From Actinomycetota bacterium (GTDB taxonomy: Bacteria; Actinomycetota; Thermoleophilia; Solirubrobacterales; Solirubrobacteraceae): a stretch of 64,000 nt of DNA. The stretch is from contig VAYS01000007.1 in the NCBI GenBank assembly GCA_005883215.1, positions 144,166-208,165 of the forward strand. Direction: 5' to 3'. Of this stretch, positions 41,738-51,455 are shown one piece after another. The translations under genes and the position numbers were made by a program. Numbering within the stretch: position 1 is the stretch's first letter; the number at the start of each line of letters is the position of its first letter. The notes below the pieces were generated by a model. It saw only the letters and a list, made by a program, of their open reading frames with translations. It had not been told where the DNA came from and ran no database searches.

Positions 41738-43510
41738 TTGAAGCCCCGTCCTCGACACGCTCTGGTCCTGCCCATCGCCCTGGGCGCCCTGGCCCTGGGA
41801 GCCGCGCCGGCGTTGGCGATCGAGCCCAGCGTCTCCCCCGAGCCGGGGACCCCGGACGCTTCGCCCTTGAGCCAGATCAGCTTCCGTGGCGTGCCGGCGC
41901 GCCAGCTCGGCCCGATCAGCGTCACCGGCTCGCGCACCGGGCGCCACTCGGGGCACTTGGAGGGCTACGCCAGCCGCCCGGGCGCCAGCTTCCTCGTCAA
42001 CGGCAGCTTCCGCGCCCACGAGACGGTGACCGTTCGCCTGGCGCGCAAGGGCAGGGTCGGCCCGCTGCGCTGGAGCTTTCGCGTCGCCCACCTGGTGGGG
42101 GCGAGCACCCCGCCGCATCAGGCCGGCGGTGGCCTGACCACTCAGGGCGTGCAGGTCTTCCAGTCGCGGCCCGACCTGCGCCCGCCCTACTTCGCCACCG
42201 CCGGGGGCGGCGGCCCGCTGGGGCCGGGGCAGGTCTTCGTGGCCGCCATCCGCGGACCCGGCAGCCCCATGTACGGGCAGTTCGGCCCGTCGATCATCGA
42301 CAACAACGGCTCGACCGTGTGGTTCAGGCCGGCCAGGCCAGGCGACGAGGCGTTCGACTTTCACCCCCAGACGCTGTTCGGCAAGCCGGTGCTGACCTGG
42401 TGGGAGGGTCACCTGTCGCCGATCGGCTTCGGCGAGGGCGACTGGGTGATCGCCAACGACGCCTATCAGGAGGTCGGCCGCATCCGGGACGGCAACGGAC
42501 TCCGACCCGACCTGCACGACATGGTCATCACCCCCCAGGGCAGCGCCTTCGTAACCGTCTATGAGACCCTGGCCGCCAACCTGCGCCACTTCCGCGGCCC
42601 GTCGCGGGGCTCGATCCTCGACTCGCTCGTGCAGGAGGTCGACATCAAGACCGGCTTGGTGATGTGGGAGTGGCACAGCCTGGGTCACGTGGCGGTGGCC
42701 GACTCGATGCTCAGCCCCGACCCCAAGGGCGCCACCTTCGACGCCTTTCACACCAACTCGATCGACCTCTCACCCGACGGGGGAACGGTCCTGATCGGGA
42801 TGCGCAACACGTGGGCGGGCTACCTGGTCAATGTCGCCGACGGCGCCATCACCTGGCGGCTGGGGGGACGCCACAGCACGTTCGCGCTGGGCAAGGGGGC
42901 GGGGTTTGCCTACCAGCACGACATGCGCCTGATCAATCCTCGCCTGGTGCGCATGTTCGACAACGAGGCCACGCCCAAGGTGGGTCCCCGCTCGCGCGGC
43001 CTGACCGTGCGCCTGAACTTCTCGCGGCACCAGGGAACCCTGGTGCGCGAGCTCAGGCACACCGGCACGGTGCTGTCGGGAAGCCAGGGAAACGTCGAGT
43101 CGCTAACCAACGGCAACACGTTCGTCGGCTGGGGGGCACCGCCGCTGGCCACCGAGTTCTCGCGCACGGGCAAGGGCATCTTCGACCTGCGCTTTCCCGG
43201 CGCCGACGAGTCCTACCGCTCCTATCGCTTCGTGTGGGCCGGGCATCCCAAGACGATCCCCGACGTGGTCGCCAAGCGCGTCAAGGGGAGGCTGACCGCC
43301 TACGTGAGCTGGAACGGCGCCACCGAGGTGGTCGCCTGGCAGGTGATCGCCGGCGCGTCCGCCACCGCGCTTGCGCCCACCGGCCGCCCGGTGCTGCGCT
43401 CTGGCTTTGAGACCGCGATCCCGGTCAGCACCTCGGGGCACTTTCTCGCCGTGCGCGCCTACGCGGCCGACGGCGCGCTGCTCGCTACTTCCAAGGTGGT
43501 CAAGGTTTAG
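41738..43510 (+). CDS. Secreted arylsulfotransferase-family (ASST-like) protein
   Basis: 590 residues from TTG 41738, which places 'ALVLPIALGALALGAAPALA' as a signal peptide; in-frame alternatives are TTG 41696 and ATG 41579. A TAGAAT at 41628-41633 may be the -10 box. The ASST beta-propeller pattern is clear: 'PSIIDNNGSTVWFRPA', 'RPDLHDMVITPQGSAFVTVY', 'VDIKTGLVMWEWHSLGHVAV', 'FHTNSIDLSPDGGTVLIGMR' and 'SGSQGNVESLTNGNTFVGWG'. His residues in 'LHDM', 'FHTN' and 'QHDM' match conserved family positions. Whether it transfers sulfate between phenols is not certain; many actinobacterial members are uncharacterised. Confidence 0.85.
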   Translation: MKPRPRHALVLPIALGALALGAAPALAIEPSVSPEPGTPDASPLSQISFRGVPARQLGPISVTGSRTGRHSGHLEGYASRPGASFLVNGSFRAHETVTVRLARKGRVGPLRWSFRVAHLVGASTPPHQAGGGLTTQGVQVFQSRPDLRPPYFATAGGGGPLGPGQVFVAAIRGPGSPMYGQFGPSIIDNNGSTVWFRPARPGDEAFDFHPQTLFGKPVLTWWEGHLSPIGFGEGDWVIANDAYQEVGRIRDGNGLRPDLHDMVITPQGSAFVTVYETLAANLRHFRGPSRGSILDSLVQEVDIKTGLVMWEWHSLGHVAVADSMLSPDPKGATFDAFHTNSIDLSPDGGTVLIGMRNTWAGYLVNVADGAITWRLGGRHSTFALGKGAGFAYQHDMRLINPRLVRMFDNEATPKVGPRSRGLTVRLNFSRHQGTLVRELRHTGTVLSGSQGNVESLTNGNTFVGWGAPPLATEFSRTGKGIFDLRFPGADESYRSYRFVWAGHPKTIPDVVAKRVKGRLTAYVSWNGATEVVAWQVIAGASATALAPTGRPVLRSGFETAIPVSTSGHFLAVRAYAADGALLATSKVVKV

Positions 43511-43516
43511 GTATCT

Positions 43517-43539
43517 GCGGAGCCCAGACCGGGCTCCGC
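43517..43539 (+). terminator. Terminator hairpin after the ASST gene
   Basis: GCGGAGCCC (43517-43525) and GGGCTCCGC (43531-43539) form a perfect 9-bp stem with loop AGACC, 7 bp after the stop codon. No U tract. Confidence 0.65.
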
Positions 43540-43578
43540 AACCGGCGGTCGGGCTCAAGGCGGCAGGGCGAGCGGCCG

Positions 43579-45498
43579 ATGAACCGCCTGAAGGGGTTTA
43601 TGACCACGCTTGCCCAGATTCGGCCTAGTGCCAGCGGCCCGTCACGGAGCCGGGGGCCGCGGCGGGCGCGCGGGCGCGTGGGCGGCCGGGCCATCGCGGC
43701 GCTCGCCGCCATCGCACTAGTAGGTATGGTCGTCGCCGCCGCACCGGCGCTGGGGCGTTCCCCGCACGGATCTGGCGCTCGGCATGCGGCCGGGCATCGA
43801 CACGGCTCCGGACGCCTGCATCAAACCGCTCCTCGTCTGCACGGCGTGCGTGCGCATAGGCCGCGCCAGCACGGGCGCATCAGCGGGGTGGTGCCGCTGC
43901 GAGGTAACCGCTCCCGTGCACGGTCGGGCGTAGCGCGTCTGCGCGCCACCACGACGTCGGCAGACAACCTGGCCCCCCATGGCGGGCCTGTCATGCACAC
44001 CAACCACGTCCACGCCATCTTCTGGCAGCCGACAGGAACCACGATGGCTGCCGGATACCAGTCAACCGTCGATCAGTACCTCTCCGACGTGGCCGCCGAC
44101 AGCGGCAAGCTCAGCAACGTTTATGCCACCGACACGCAGTACTACGACACGTCAGGAACGATCCAATACAGCGCTAGCTTCGGCCCGGCCACGGACGCCG
44201 TGGTTGACACCGATCGCCTACCGGCAAGCGGCTGCAGCGACAATGGGCTGCCCTGCCTCACCGATGCCCAGCTCCAGATCGAGATAGATGCCGTCATCCG
44301 GGCACGTGGCTGGCCGAGGGGCACGGGCAACGTGTATCTGTTGCTCACCCCCAAAAACGTGGGCAGCTGCTTCGATTCCGGATCCACCGAGTGTGCGTTC
44401 GCCAGTGGCGGCTACTGCGCCTACCACAACGCCTTCGGCTCCGGCTCGAATCTCACGGTATACGCCAACATGCCTTACGTGGGGACTGACCTGGGCGGCT
44501 GCGGCACCGGCCAGTCGCCCAACGCCAATACCGACGCGGACGCAGAGATAAATGTGCTCAGCCATGAGCACAACGAGTCGATCACCGATCCCGATACCCA
44601 AGGGGGCTGGTTCGACTCGAATGGTTACGAGAACGGCGACAAGTGCGCGTGGGACTTCGGCACGACGCTCGGTTCGACGGGTTCGGGCAGCTACAACCAG
44701 CAGCTAAACGGACACGACTACTACCTCCAGCTGGAGTGGAGCAACGCGATCACGGGCTGCGCTCAGACGATGGCTTCGCCGCCCACCGCGCGCCTGTCGG
44801 CGGATCCCACCACGGCACTGGTCGGGCAGGCGGTGGCCCTCAACGCGTCCCTGTCCACCCCCGCGCCCGGCACCTCGATCAACGGCTATACGTGGAGCTT
44901 CGGTGACGGGACGGGGACCAGCGGAGGAGCTGTCCAAAGCCACAGCTACTCCACCGCAGGAACGAAGACGGTCACCGTAACCGTGATAGACGCCGATGGC
45001 GGCTCCAGCACACGGCCACAGGTCGTGACGGTGACCAGTCCCGCGCCGGCCCCCACTCCGCCGGGCGCATCATCGGGCACGGCCGCCTCGTCGGGCTCGG
45101 GCGCGACGTCAGGGTCAAGTAGCTCTGGGTCCGGGACGAGCGGGACGGGGCCCTCAGCGCCTCCCGGCGCGCCCACGCCGCCGGGTGATCCCTCGGGGTC
45201 ACCGCCCTCGAGCAAGCCCGCCACGACGGCCGCCGCCTCGTGCCCCAAGGGCGGCCCGGCGCGCAAGCGCTGCCAGGCCCGCCACAGCTACAAGCGAGCG
45301 GTGGCCCGCTGCGCACGCCGGTCGCGGAACAAGCGCGCGTCCTGCCGGCGCGCGGCCAAGCGCGCATATCAGGCCAAGCTGACCGCGATCCGGTGCGCCA
45401 GCGCTCACACCAGCGCCGCGCGCCGCGGATGCCCGCGGGCCAAGACGTCGCACGGCCGCCGCCCGAGCGGGCGCCACGTGACGATGCTCGGCCACTGA
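43579..45498 (+). CDS. Secreted PKD protein with HEHNE metalloprotease-like motif
   Basis: 639 residues; ATG 43609 is an alternative start. After a signal segment ('AIAALAAIALVGMVVAAAPA') and a His/Arg-rich stretch comes a ~300-residue domain: 'TNHVHAIFWQPTGTTMAAGY', 'DQYLSDVAADSGKLSNVYAT' and 'EINVLSHEHNESITDPDTQG'. HEHNE resembles a zincin-like site; the fold recalls bacterial proteins related to the plant EXORDIUM (phosphate-induced) family. One PKD domain follows (about 398-485, 'YTWSFGDG'), then a Ser/Gly/Pro linker and a Cys/Arg-rich tail. Codon use in the first half is less GC-biased than in neighbours, hinting at a different origin. Confidence 0.78.
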   Translation: MNRLKGFMTTLAQIRPSASGPSRSRGPRRARGRVGGRAIAALAAIALVGMVVAAAPALGRSPHGSGARHAAGHRHGSGRLHQTAPRLHGVRAHRPRQHGRISGVVPLRGNRSRARSGVARLRATTTSADNLAPHGGPVMHTNHVHAIFWQPTGTTMAAGYQSTVDQYLSDVAADSGKLSNVYATDTQYYDTSGTIQYSASFGPATDAVVDTDRLPASGCSDNGLPCLTDAQLQIEIDAVIRARGWPRGTGNVYLLLTPKNVGSCFDSGSTECAFASGGYCAYHNAFGSGSNLTVYANMPYVGTDLGGCGTGQSPNANTDADAEINVLSHEHNESITDPDTQGGWFDSNGYENGDKCAWDFGTTLGSTGSGSYNQQLNGHDYYLQLEWSNAITGCAQTMASPPTARLSADPTTALVGQAVALNASLSTPAPGTSINGYTWSFGDGTGTSGGAVQSHSYSTAGTKTVTVTVIDADGGSSTRPQVVTVTSPAPAPTPPGASSGTAASSGSGATSGSSSSGSGTSGTGPSAPPGAPTPPGDPSGSPPSSKPATTAAASCPKGGPARKRCQARHSYKRAVARCARRSRNKRASCRRAAKRAYQAKLTAIRCASAHTSAARRGCPRAKTSHGRRPSGRHVTMLGH

Positions 45499-45543
45499 CG
45501 CCGGGGCGAAGCGTCCCTCGAGGCCCATCGGGCCGGGGATGCC

Positions 45544-46719
<1,176 letters not shown>

Positions 46720-46754
46720 CGCCGGGTGTGTATCGCAATCGGTACCTTCAGGGC

Positions 46755-48260
46755 GTGCCCGACGCTCGCCTCACCCGCCGGCGGCTGCTCGAGTCGGGCG
46801 CCGTGGCGGGAGCCGCCCTGGCGTGGCCCGCGGCGGTGGGGGCCGCCCCCCGCCGGCGCCCCGGGCGCCGGCGCCAGCGCCGGGTGGACGTGGCGATCGT
46901 GGGCGCCGGCCTGTCGGGCCTGACCGCCGCTCGGGCGCTGCTTCGCGCCGGGCACCGCGTGGTGGTGCTCGAGGCCGACGACCGGGTGGGCGGCCGGACG
47001 CTGAACCGCGCCCTGGGTCCGTCGTTTCCGGGGGTTGTCTCCGAGGTCGGCGGCGAGTACGTGGGCCCCACCCAGGATCGCATCATGGCGCTGGCCCGCT
47101 CGGTGGGGGTGGGCACGTTCACCACCTACAACGAGGGCTCGGATCTCCAGTACTTCGGCGGCCAGCTCTCGCGCTATCCGGCCAACCCGGGGCTGCCCAC
47201 CGATCCTGACGTCCAGCAGGCGGCGTTGATCGGCATCAGCCAGCTCGACGCCATGGCGGCCACCGTGCCGGTGAGCGCGCCGTGGAAGGCCGCCCGCGCC
47301 GCCGAGTGGGACGCCACCACCCTGGGCGCCTGGGCCCAGGCCAACGTCCCCACCCCCCGCGGCCGCACGGCGGTGGCCATCGCCAGCCGCGCGATCTGGG
47401 GCGCCGAACCGGGAGAGCTGTCGCTGCTGTACGTGCTCTTCTACATCGCCGCCGCCGGCAACGAGAGGACCAAGGGAAGCTTTGGGCGGCTGATCACCAC
47501 GGGCGGGGGCGCCCAGGACTCGCGCTTCGTGGGAGGCTCCCAGCAGGTCGCGCTGCGCGTCGCCCATCAGCTCGGAGGCCGGGTCTTCCTGCGCGCACCG
47601 GTGCGCCGCATCGAGCACTCACGTCAGGGGGTGACCGTCCACGCCGACGGACACCTGGTCCACGCCAAGCGGGTGATCGTCGCGGTCCCGCCGATGCTCA
47701 GCGGTGAGATCGCCTACACGCCGCGACTCCCGCGGCTTCGCTCCCAGCTCACGCGCAACATGCCGCCGGGTCGTCTGCAGAAGTGGGAGGCGATCTATGA
47801 CCGGCCGTTCTGGCGCGATCAGGGCCTCAGCGGCCAGGTGGTCTCCGACGTGGGCCCGGCCAACACGACGTTCGACAACAGCCCCCCGGGGGGGAGCCCG
47901 GGCATCATCTTCGGCTTCGTCGGTGGCGACGAGGCCAGCCGGGCGCCACGCGCTCCCGCGACGCGCCAGGCGGCCCTGAGGGACAACCTGGTCACCTACT
48001 TCGGCGACGGCGCCCGGGCGATGCGCGACTACTTCGACGAGCAGTGGACGGACGAGGTCTGGATCCGCGGCTGCCCGGTGGCGCACTTCGGCGCTCGGGC
48101 CATGGGTCGCTACGGACCGGTGCTGCGACGCCCGATCGGGCGCATCCACTGGGCCGGCACCGAGACCGCGACGTACTGGATGGGCTACATGGACGGCGCC
48201 GTACGCGCCGGCGAGCGCGCCGCCCGCGAGGTCAACACCGCGCTGCACCGCAGACGCTGA
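46755..48260 (+). CDS. Tat-exported flavin amine oxidase
   Basis: 501 residues from GTG 46755; TACCTT (46743-46748) is 6 nt upstream: leaderless. A twin-arginine signal 'LTRRRLLESGAVAGAALAWP' precedes the FAD motif 'VDVAIVGAGLSGLTAARALL'. The C-terminal FAD motif is 'IGRIHWAGTETATYWMGYMD'. This is the monoamine-oxidase-like family, which deaminates amines to aldehydes, NH3 and H2O2; the substrate is not known. A second, unexported paralogue lies at 51456-52817. The 3' end is duplicated just downstream. Confidence 0.88.
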   Translation: MPDARLTRRRLLESGAVAGAALAWPAAVGAAPRRRPGRRRQRRVDVAIVGAGLSGLTAARALLRAGHRVVVLEADDRVGGRTLNRALGPSFPGVVSEVGGEYVGPTQDRIMALARSVGVGTFTTYNEGSDLQYFGGQLSRYPANPGLPTDPDVQQAALIGISQLDAMAATVPVSAPWKAARAAEWDATTLGAWAQANVPTPRGRTAVAIASRAIWGAEPGELSLLYVLFYIAAAGNERTKGSFGRLITTGGGAQDSRFVGGSQQVALRVAHQLGGRVFLRAPVRRIEHSRQGVTVHADGHLVHAKRVIVAVPPMLSGEIAYTPRLPRLRSQLTRNMPPGRLQKWEAIYDRPFWRDQGLSGQVVSDVGPANTTFDNSPPGGSPGIIFGFVGGDEASRAPRAPATRQAALRDNLVTYFGDGARAMRDYFDEQWTDEVWIRGCPVAHFGARAMGRYGPVLRRPIGRIHWAGTETATYWMGYMDGAVRAGERAAREVNTALHRRR

Positions 48261-48309
48261 CCGGCCTTCCCCCGAGCGCCGCAGACGCTGACCGGCCTTC
48301 CCCGAGCGC
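48249..48309. repeat. Tandem duplication of ~31 bp over the amine oxidase stop codon
   Basis: CGCAGACGCTGACCGGCCTT plus CCCCCGAGCGC (48249-48279) is followed at once by the same sequence with one C fewer (48280-48309). The first copy contains the stop codon. The only difference is a C5/C4 run. Confidence 0.85.
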
Positions 48310-48311
48310 GC

Positions 48312-48509
48312 CTAGGGCGCGTTGGGGGAAGGGTCCTCTGAATCGCGCTCGGGGTGGGGTGTCGGCTCGCCCTCGTAGTCGGTGTCGGCGTCGAGCGGCT
48401 CGGCGTCGCGCTCGATCATCTCGGCGTCCTCGGGCGGGTTGTCCGCCTGGGCGTCGCCGAGCGAGGCCTCTCCGTGCCCTACCCGGTCTGCTCGGTCGTG
48501 TGTGTCCAT
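48312..48509 (-). CDS. Small acidic protein
   Basis: 65 residues from ATG 48509; TAACCT (48516-48521, minus strand) is 6 nt upstream: leaderless. The sequence is strongly acidic and disorder-like ('NPPEDAEMIERDAEPLDADT', 'DYEGEPTPHPERDSEDPSPN'). No domain recognised. Correct promoter spacing and start support it as a gene. Confidence 0.6.
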   Translation of the reverse strand: MDTHDRADRVGHGEASLGDAQADNPPEDAEMIERDAEPLDADTDYEGEPTPHPERDSEDPSPNAP

Positions 48510-48603
48510 GTCCCGAGGTTACCCGCGCCGCGACGCCGAGCGTGGGGCGGCGTCCGGCGGCGGACGACCGCCGTGACGCCGGCGTCCTGTCGGCCCGCTC
48601 CCG

Positions 48604-49383
48604 CTAGGCGGCCGGGGCGGACCGGCCACTCTTGAACGCGGCGAAGCGCTCCTCCCAGCCGAGCTGGCGCTGCTTGGCGTCCTGGATGAAGGGCGAGATC
48701 GCGATCGCCTTCAGCGTGACCTGGTTGACCGCCGCGGCCGGCTGGCGCAGCGGGCGGTTGAAGTCGACGAACAGCACCACGCGGGTGCCCTCGGTCTCGT
48801 TCCAGGCCTCGTGGTCGTAGGTGTCGTCGAAGATCAGGCTCCGGCCCTCCTCCCAGTGGCGTACCTCATCGCCCACCCGGATGCGGCAGCCCTCCCGCGG
48901 CTCGGGGATCTTCAGTCCCAGGTGGTAGCGCAGCACTCCCTTCCACGGGCCGCGGTGGGCGCCGATGTGCTTGCCGGGGGAGAGGATCGAAAAGAACGCC
49001 GTCTGCATCCCGGGGATCTGCTGGACGAGCCGGGCGGTCTGCGGGCATCGGGCGCAGTTGGCCTCCGAGCGAAAGCCGTACCCGAACAGGAAGTAGGTCT
49101 TCCAGCGGTCGTCGTCGGTGATCGTCGCCTGATCGGTCGAGATGTCCTGGAAGTTCGGGAGCTGGTCGTGGTCGGCCAGGACGTCGTCGAGCTCGGCGCG
49201 GATCAGCCGCCAGTCTTGCTCCAGTCGGTGGGCCCACGCGAACTCGTCCACGTCGAAGAAGGTGCGGTCTCCGACCATCGAGTGGCGCGCCAGCCAGCGC
49301 TCGAGCGGCGGCAGCACCGCCTCCCCGAAGGCGATGGTCCCGTCGACGACGCGCTGGCGGATCTGCTCCCGGGAAACCGACAT
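48604..49383 (-). CDS. Aspartyl/asparaginyl beta-hydroxylase-like dioxygenase
   Basis: 259 residues. 'FFSILSPGKHIGAHRGPWKG' then 'LRYHLGLKIPEPREGCRIRV' and 'SLIFDDTYDHEAWNETEGTR' followed by 'VVLFVDFNRPL' match the Fe(II)/2-oxoglutarate Asp/Asn hydroxylase family: the two metal-binding His (HRGP, DHEA) and the 2OG-binding Arg are present. In bacteria some members modify lipids (LpxO) and others small molecules or peptides. The target is unknown. TACAGT lies 11 nt before the ATG, implying a very short leader. Confidence 0.88.
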   Translation of the reverse strand: MSVSREQIRQRVVDGTIAFGEAVLPPLERWLARHSMVGDRTFFDVDEFAWAHRLEQDWRLIRAELDDVLADHDQLPNFQDISTDQATITDDDRWKTYFLFGYGFRSEANCARCPQTARLVQQIPGMQTAFFSILSPGKHIGAHRGPWKGVLRYHLGLKIPEPREGCRIRVGDEVRHWEEGRSLIFDDTYDHEAWNETEGTRVVLFVDFNRPLRQPAAAVNQVTLKAIAISPFIQDAKQRQLGWEERFAAFKSGRSAPAA

Positions 49384-49467
49384 GTGCGGCGTGCACTGTA
49401 GCCTCGCGGGCGCGACGCCGGCTATCCGCGGCCGGCCGATCGCGGCGGGACGCGAGAGAGGAGCGAC

Positions 49468-49830
49468 ATGTCAAGCACGCCACGCCAACTCGCGCTGGCG
49501 CTCGCCGGGGTCACCGTGCTGGCCCTCTCCGCGTGCGGCGGTACGAGCGACAAGGATCAGATCATCAACCTGATCAGGGACGTGGGCAAGCACCCGCAGA
49601 GCCTGTGCACCAAGTACGCCACGCCGGCGCTGCTGGCCGCCGCCGGCGGGCAGCCCCGCTGTCTGCGGGCCGCCAGCGCCCCCGATGCGGTGGACACCAA
49701 CGTCCAGATCCTCAGCGTCAACGTGACCGGGTCGACCGCCAGCGCCACCGTTCAGGGCAAGACCGGCCGCATCGACGTCAAGTTCATCAAGGAGAACGGC
49801 TCTTGGAAGGTGACCAACCCGGGCGGCTGA
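49468..49830 (+). CDS. Small lipoprotein
   Basis: 120 residues with AGAGGAG before ATG 49468. Signal with lipobox 'VLALSACGG'. The mature part ('DQIINLIRDVGKHPQSLCTK', 'TNVQILSVNVTGSTASATVQ', 'RIDVKFIKENGSWKVTNPGG') has the shape of NTF2-like/Lumazine-binding-like small domains frequent in actinobacterial lipoproteins. Two Cys may pair. Function unknown. Confidence 0.8.
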   Translation: MSSTPRQLALALAGVTVLALSACGGTSDKDQIINLIRDVGKHPQSLCTKYATPALLAAAGGQPRCLRAASAPDAVDTNVQILSVNVTGSTASATVQGKTGRIDVKFIKENGSWKVTNPGG

Positions 49831-49876
49831 TCGGCGCTCGGGGGGACGGGGGCGGCTCGGCCTTACACTAGGTTCG

Positions 49877-50236
49877 GTGGAGAGCCTGTACGAACTGTTC
49901 TGCGCCGGGACCGCGCTGCTGGAGGCCGGCGACTATCACGCGGCGACGATCCCGCTCACCCGGGCGCGCGACCTCTCCCCGGAGCAGACCTCGATCCGGG
50001 AGGCGCTGGGCCGGGCCCTGTTTCGCAGCCGGCGCTTTCGCGAGGCCGCCGACGAGTTCGAGGCCGTGGTGGAGCGCTATCCGACCAACGACTATGCGCT
50101 GTTCTGCCTCGGTCGCTCCCTGCAAATGCTCGGACGCCACCGCGAGGCGTGTCGGCCGCTGGCGCTCGCCTGCACCATGGCGCCGCGCCGCGGCGACTAC
50201 CGCCTGTACCGCGATCGCGCCCGCGCCGCCGCCTGA
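49877..50236 (+). CDS. TPR-repeat protein
   Basis: 119 residues from GTG 49877; TACACT (49864-49869) is 7 nt upstream: leaderless. Three TPR-like helices pairs: 'GTALLEAGDYHAATIPLTRA', 'LGRALFRSRRFREAADEFEA' and 'FCLGRSLQMLGRHREACRPL'. Expected to mediate protein contacts. The next gene (VOC protein) starts 11 bp later and is probably co-transcribed. Confidence 0.85.
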   Translation: MESLYELFCAGTALLEAGDYHAATIPLTRARDLSPEQTSIREALGRALFRSRRFREAADEFEAVVERYPTNDYALFCLGRSLQMLGRHREACRPLALACTMAPRRGDYRLYRDRARAAA

Positions 50237-50246
50237 CCGCTGCGCG

Positions 50247-50603
50247 GTGCTGGCCCACGTGGCGCTGGAGACCAGGCGCTCGGACGTCGAGGCCTGCGCG
50301 GCGTTCTGGCGCCTGCTCGGCTTCGAGCGCGTCGAGCCTCCCGCCTCGCTGGTGGACCGCGCCGCCTGGCTCGAGCGCGCCGGGACCCAGATCCACCTCC
50401 TCTACGCCGAAGATCCCGAGATCCCGCGCCAGGGGCATGCGGCGGTCGTCTGCGGCGACTACGACCAGGCGCTGGACCGGCTGCGCGCCCACGGCCACGA
50501 GCCCGAGCCGCGGCGCGAGCACTGGGGGGCACGGCGGTGCTTCGTAAACGACCCCGCCGGACACCGCGTCGAGGTCATGGCGTTTGCCCCCGGGCGGCGC
50601 TGA
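50247..50603 (+). CDS. VOC family protein
   Basis: 118 residues from GTG 50247. 'LAHVALETRRSDVEACAAFW' with 'RLLGFERVEPP', 'HAAVVCGDYDQALDRLRAHG' and 'CFVNDPAGHRVEVMAFAPG' show a single vicinal-oxygen-chelate unit; His (HVAL), His (GHRV) and Glu are plausible metal ligands. The 3' end overlaps the convergent macro-domain gene by 29 bp. Substrate unknown. Confidence 0.8.
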   Translation: MLAHVALETRRSDVEACAAFWRLLGFERVEPPASLVDRAAWLERAGTQIHLLYAEDPEIPRQGHAAVVCGDYDQALDRLRAHGHEPEPRREHWGARRCFVNDPAGHRVEVMAFAPGRR

Positions 50604-51102
50604 GCGCCCGGGCGAAGGCCTGGTGCGCCTCGGCCTCGCGCAGGCAGAAACGCACCCGCTCGACTTCGGGGTGGCGCGCCAGCGCCTCGGCGGTCGCGGG
50701 CACCGCCACCTCGGCCGCGAGCCCCACCGGGTAGCCGAAGATCCCCGTGCTGATCGCCGGTAGCGCCAGGCTGCGCGCGCCGAGCTGGGCGGCGAGGGCG
50801 ACCACCGACCGGTGGCAGTCGGCGAGCAGCTCGGGCTCGCCCTCCCCGCCGCCCCGCCATAGCGGTCCGGGCGTGTGCAGGACATAGCGCTGGGGCAGGC
50901 GCCCGGCGGTGGTGGCCACCGCCTGGCCGGTGGGCACGAAGCCGATCTCGCGGCTCTCGCGCACCAGCTCGGGCCCGGCCGCCGAGGCGATCGCCCGGGC
51001 CAGCCCCCCGCCGTGGTGCAGGCGCTCGTTGGCGGCGTTGACGATCGCGTCGACCGGAGCCGCGAGCAGGTCCCCGGCGGTCACCTCGATGCGCTCGAGC
51101 AT
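50575..51102 (-). CDS. Macro-domain protein (O-acetyl-ADP-ribose deacetylase-like)
   Basis: 175 residues. 'VTAGDLLAAPVDAIVNAANE' with 'RLHHGGGLARAIASAAG' and 'ARSLALPAISTGIFGYPVGL' are the two ADP-ribose-binding motifs of MacroD/YmdB-type domains; the Asn in VNAAN and the GGG loop are intact. It removes or binds ADP-ribose marks, or hydrolyses O-acetyl-ADP-ribose. The 3' end overlaps the VOC gene. No ADP-ribosyltransferase is seen nearby. Confidence 0.9.
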   Translation of the reverse strand: MLERIEVTAGDLLAAPVDAIVNAANERLHHGGGLARAIASAAGPELVRESREIGFVPTGQAVATTAGRLPQRYVLHTPGPLWRGGGEGEPELLADCHRSVVALAAQLGARSLALPAISTGIFGYPVGLAAEVAVPATAEALARHPEVERVRFCLREAEAHQAFARALSAARGQTP

Positions 51103-51224
51103 CGGCGCAGTCTCGCCGATGGGCGCAGCTCAGGTCGCCGCGACGCGACCCGGCGACGAGCTTTTTCGTCCGCATCGTTTGCTCTCATGCCCTCCACTGA
51201 GTCGACGCGTGAGGAGGGGTTGGC

Positions 51225-51416
51225 ATGGCCGCCGTGCGAGTCATCAACGGAGAGGAGCAGCGGGCCGAGGCGCTGATGGAGATGGGCTTTAACACCACCC
51301 AGGCCGCGCTGCTGGCGGCCACCCAGGCCGAGGGTCATCACGTGGACCTCGACCAGCTGCGCCGCATGTTGGACTCCGGCTGCGAGCACGAGCTGGCGCT
51401 GCGCATCGTGCTCTAA
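51225..51416 (+). CDS. 63-residue UBA-like protein
   Basis: A strong GAGGAGG ribosome site precedes ATG 51225. 'EEQRAEALMEMGFNTTQAAL' with 'LAATQAEGHHVDLDQLRRML' looks like a ubiquitin-associated three-helix domain: the MGF loop, an Ala-rich second helix and a hydrophobic third helix. UBA/TS-N folds also occur in bacterial EF-Ts, so ubiquitin binding need not be implied. A stand-alone protein of this size is unusual. No ubiquitin-like gene is recognised nearby. Function unknown. Confidence 0.7.
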   Translation: MAAVRVINGEEQRAEALMEMGFNTTQAALLAATQAEGHHVDLDQLRRMLDSGCEHELALRIVL

Positions 51417-51455
51417 ACCCCTGCGCCCGACGCCCGGGCCCGGGATACTGGACCG

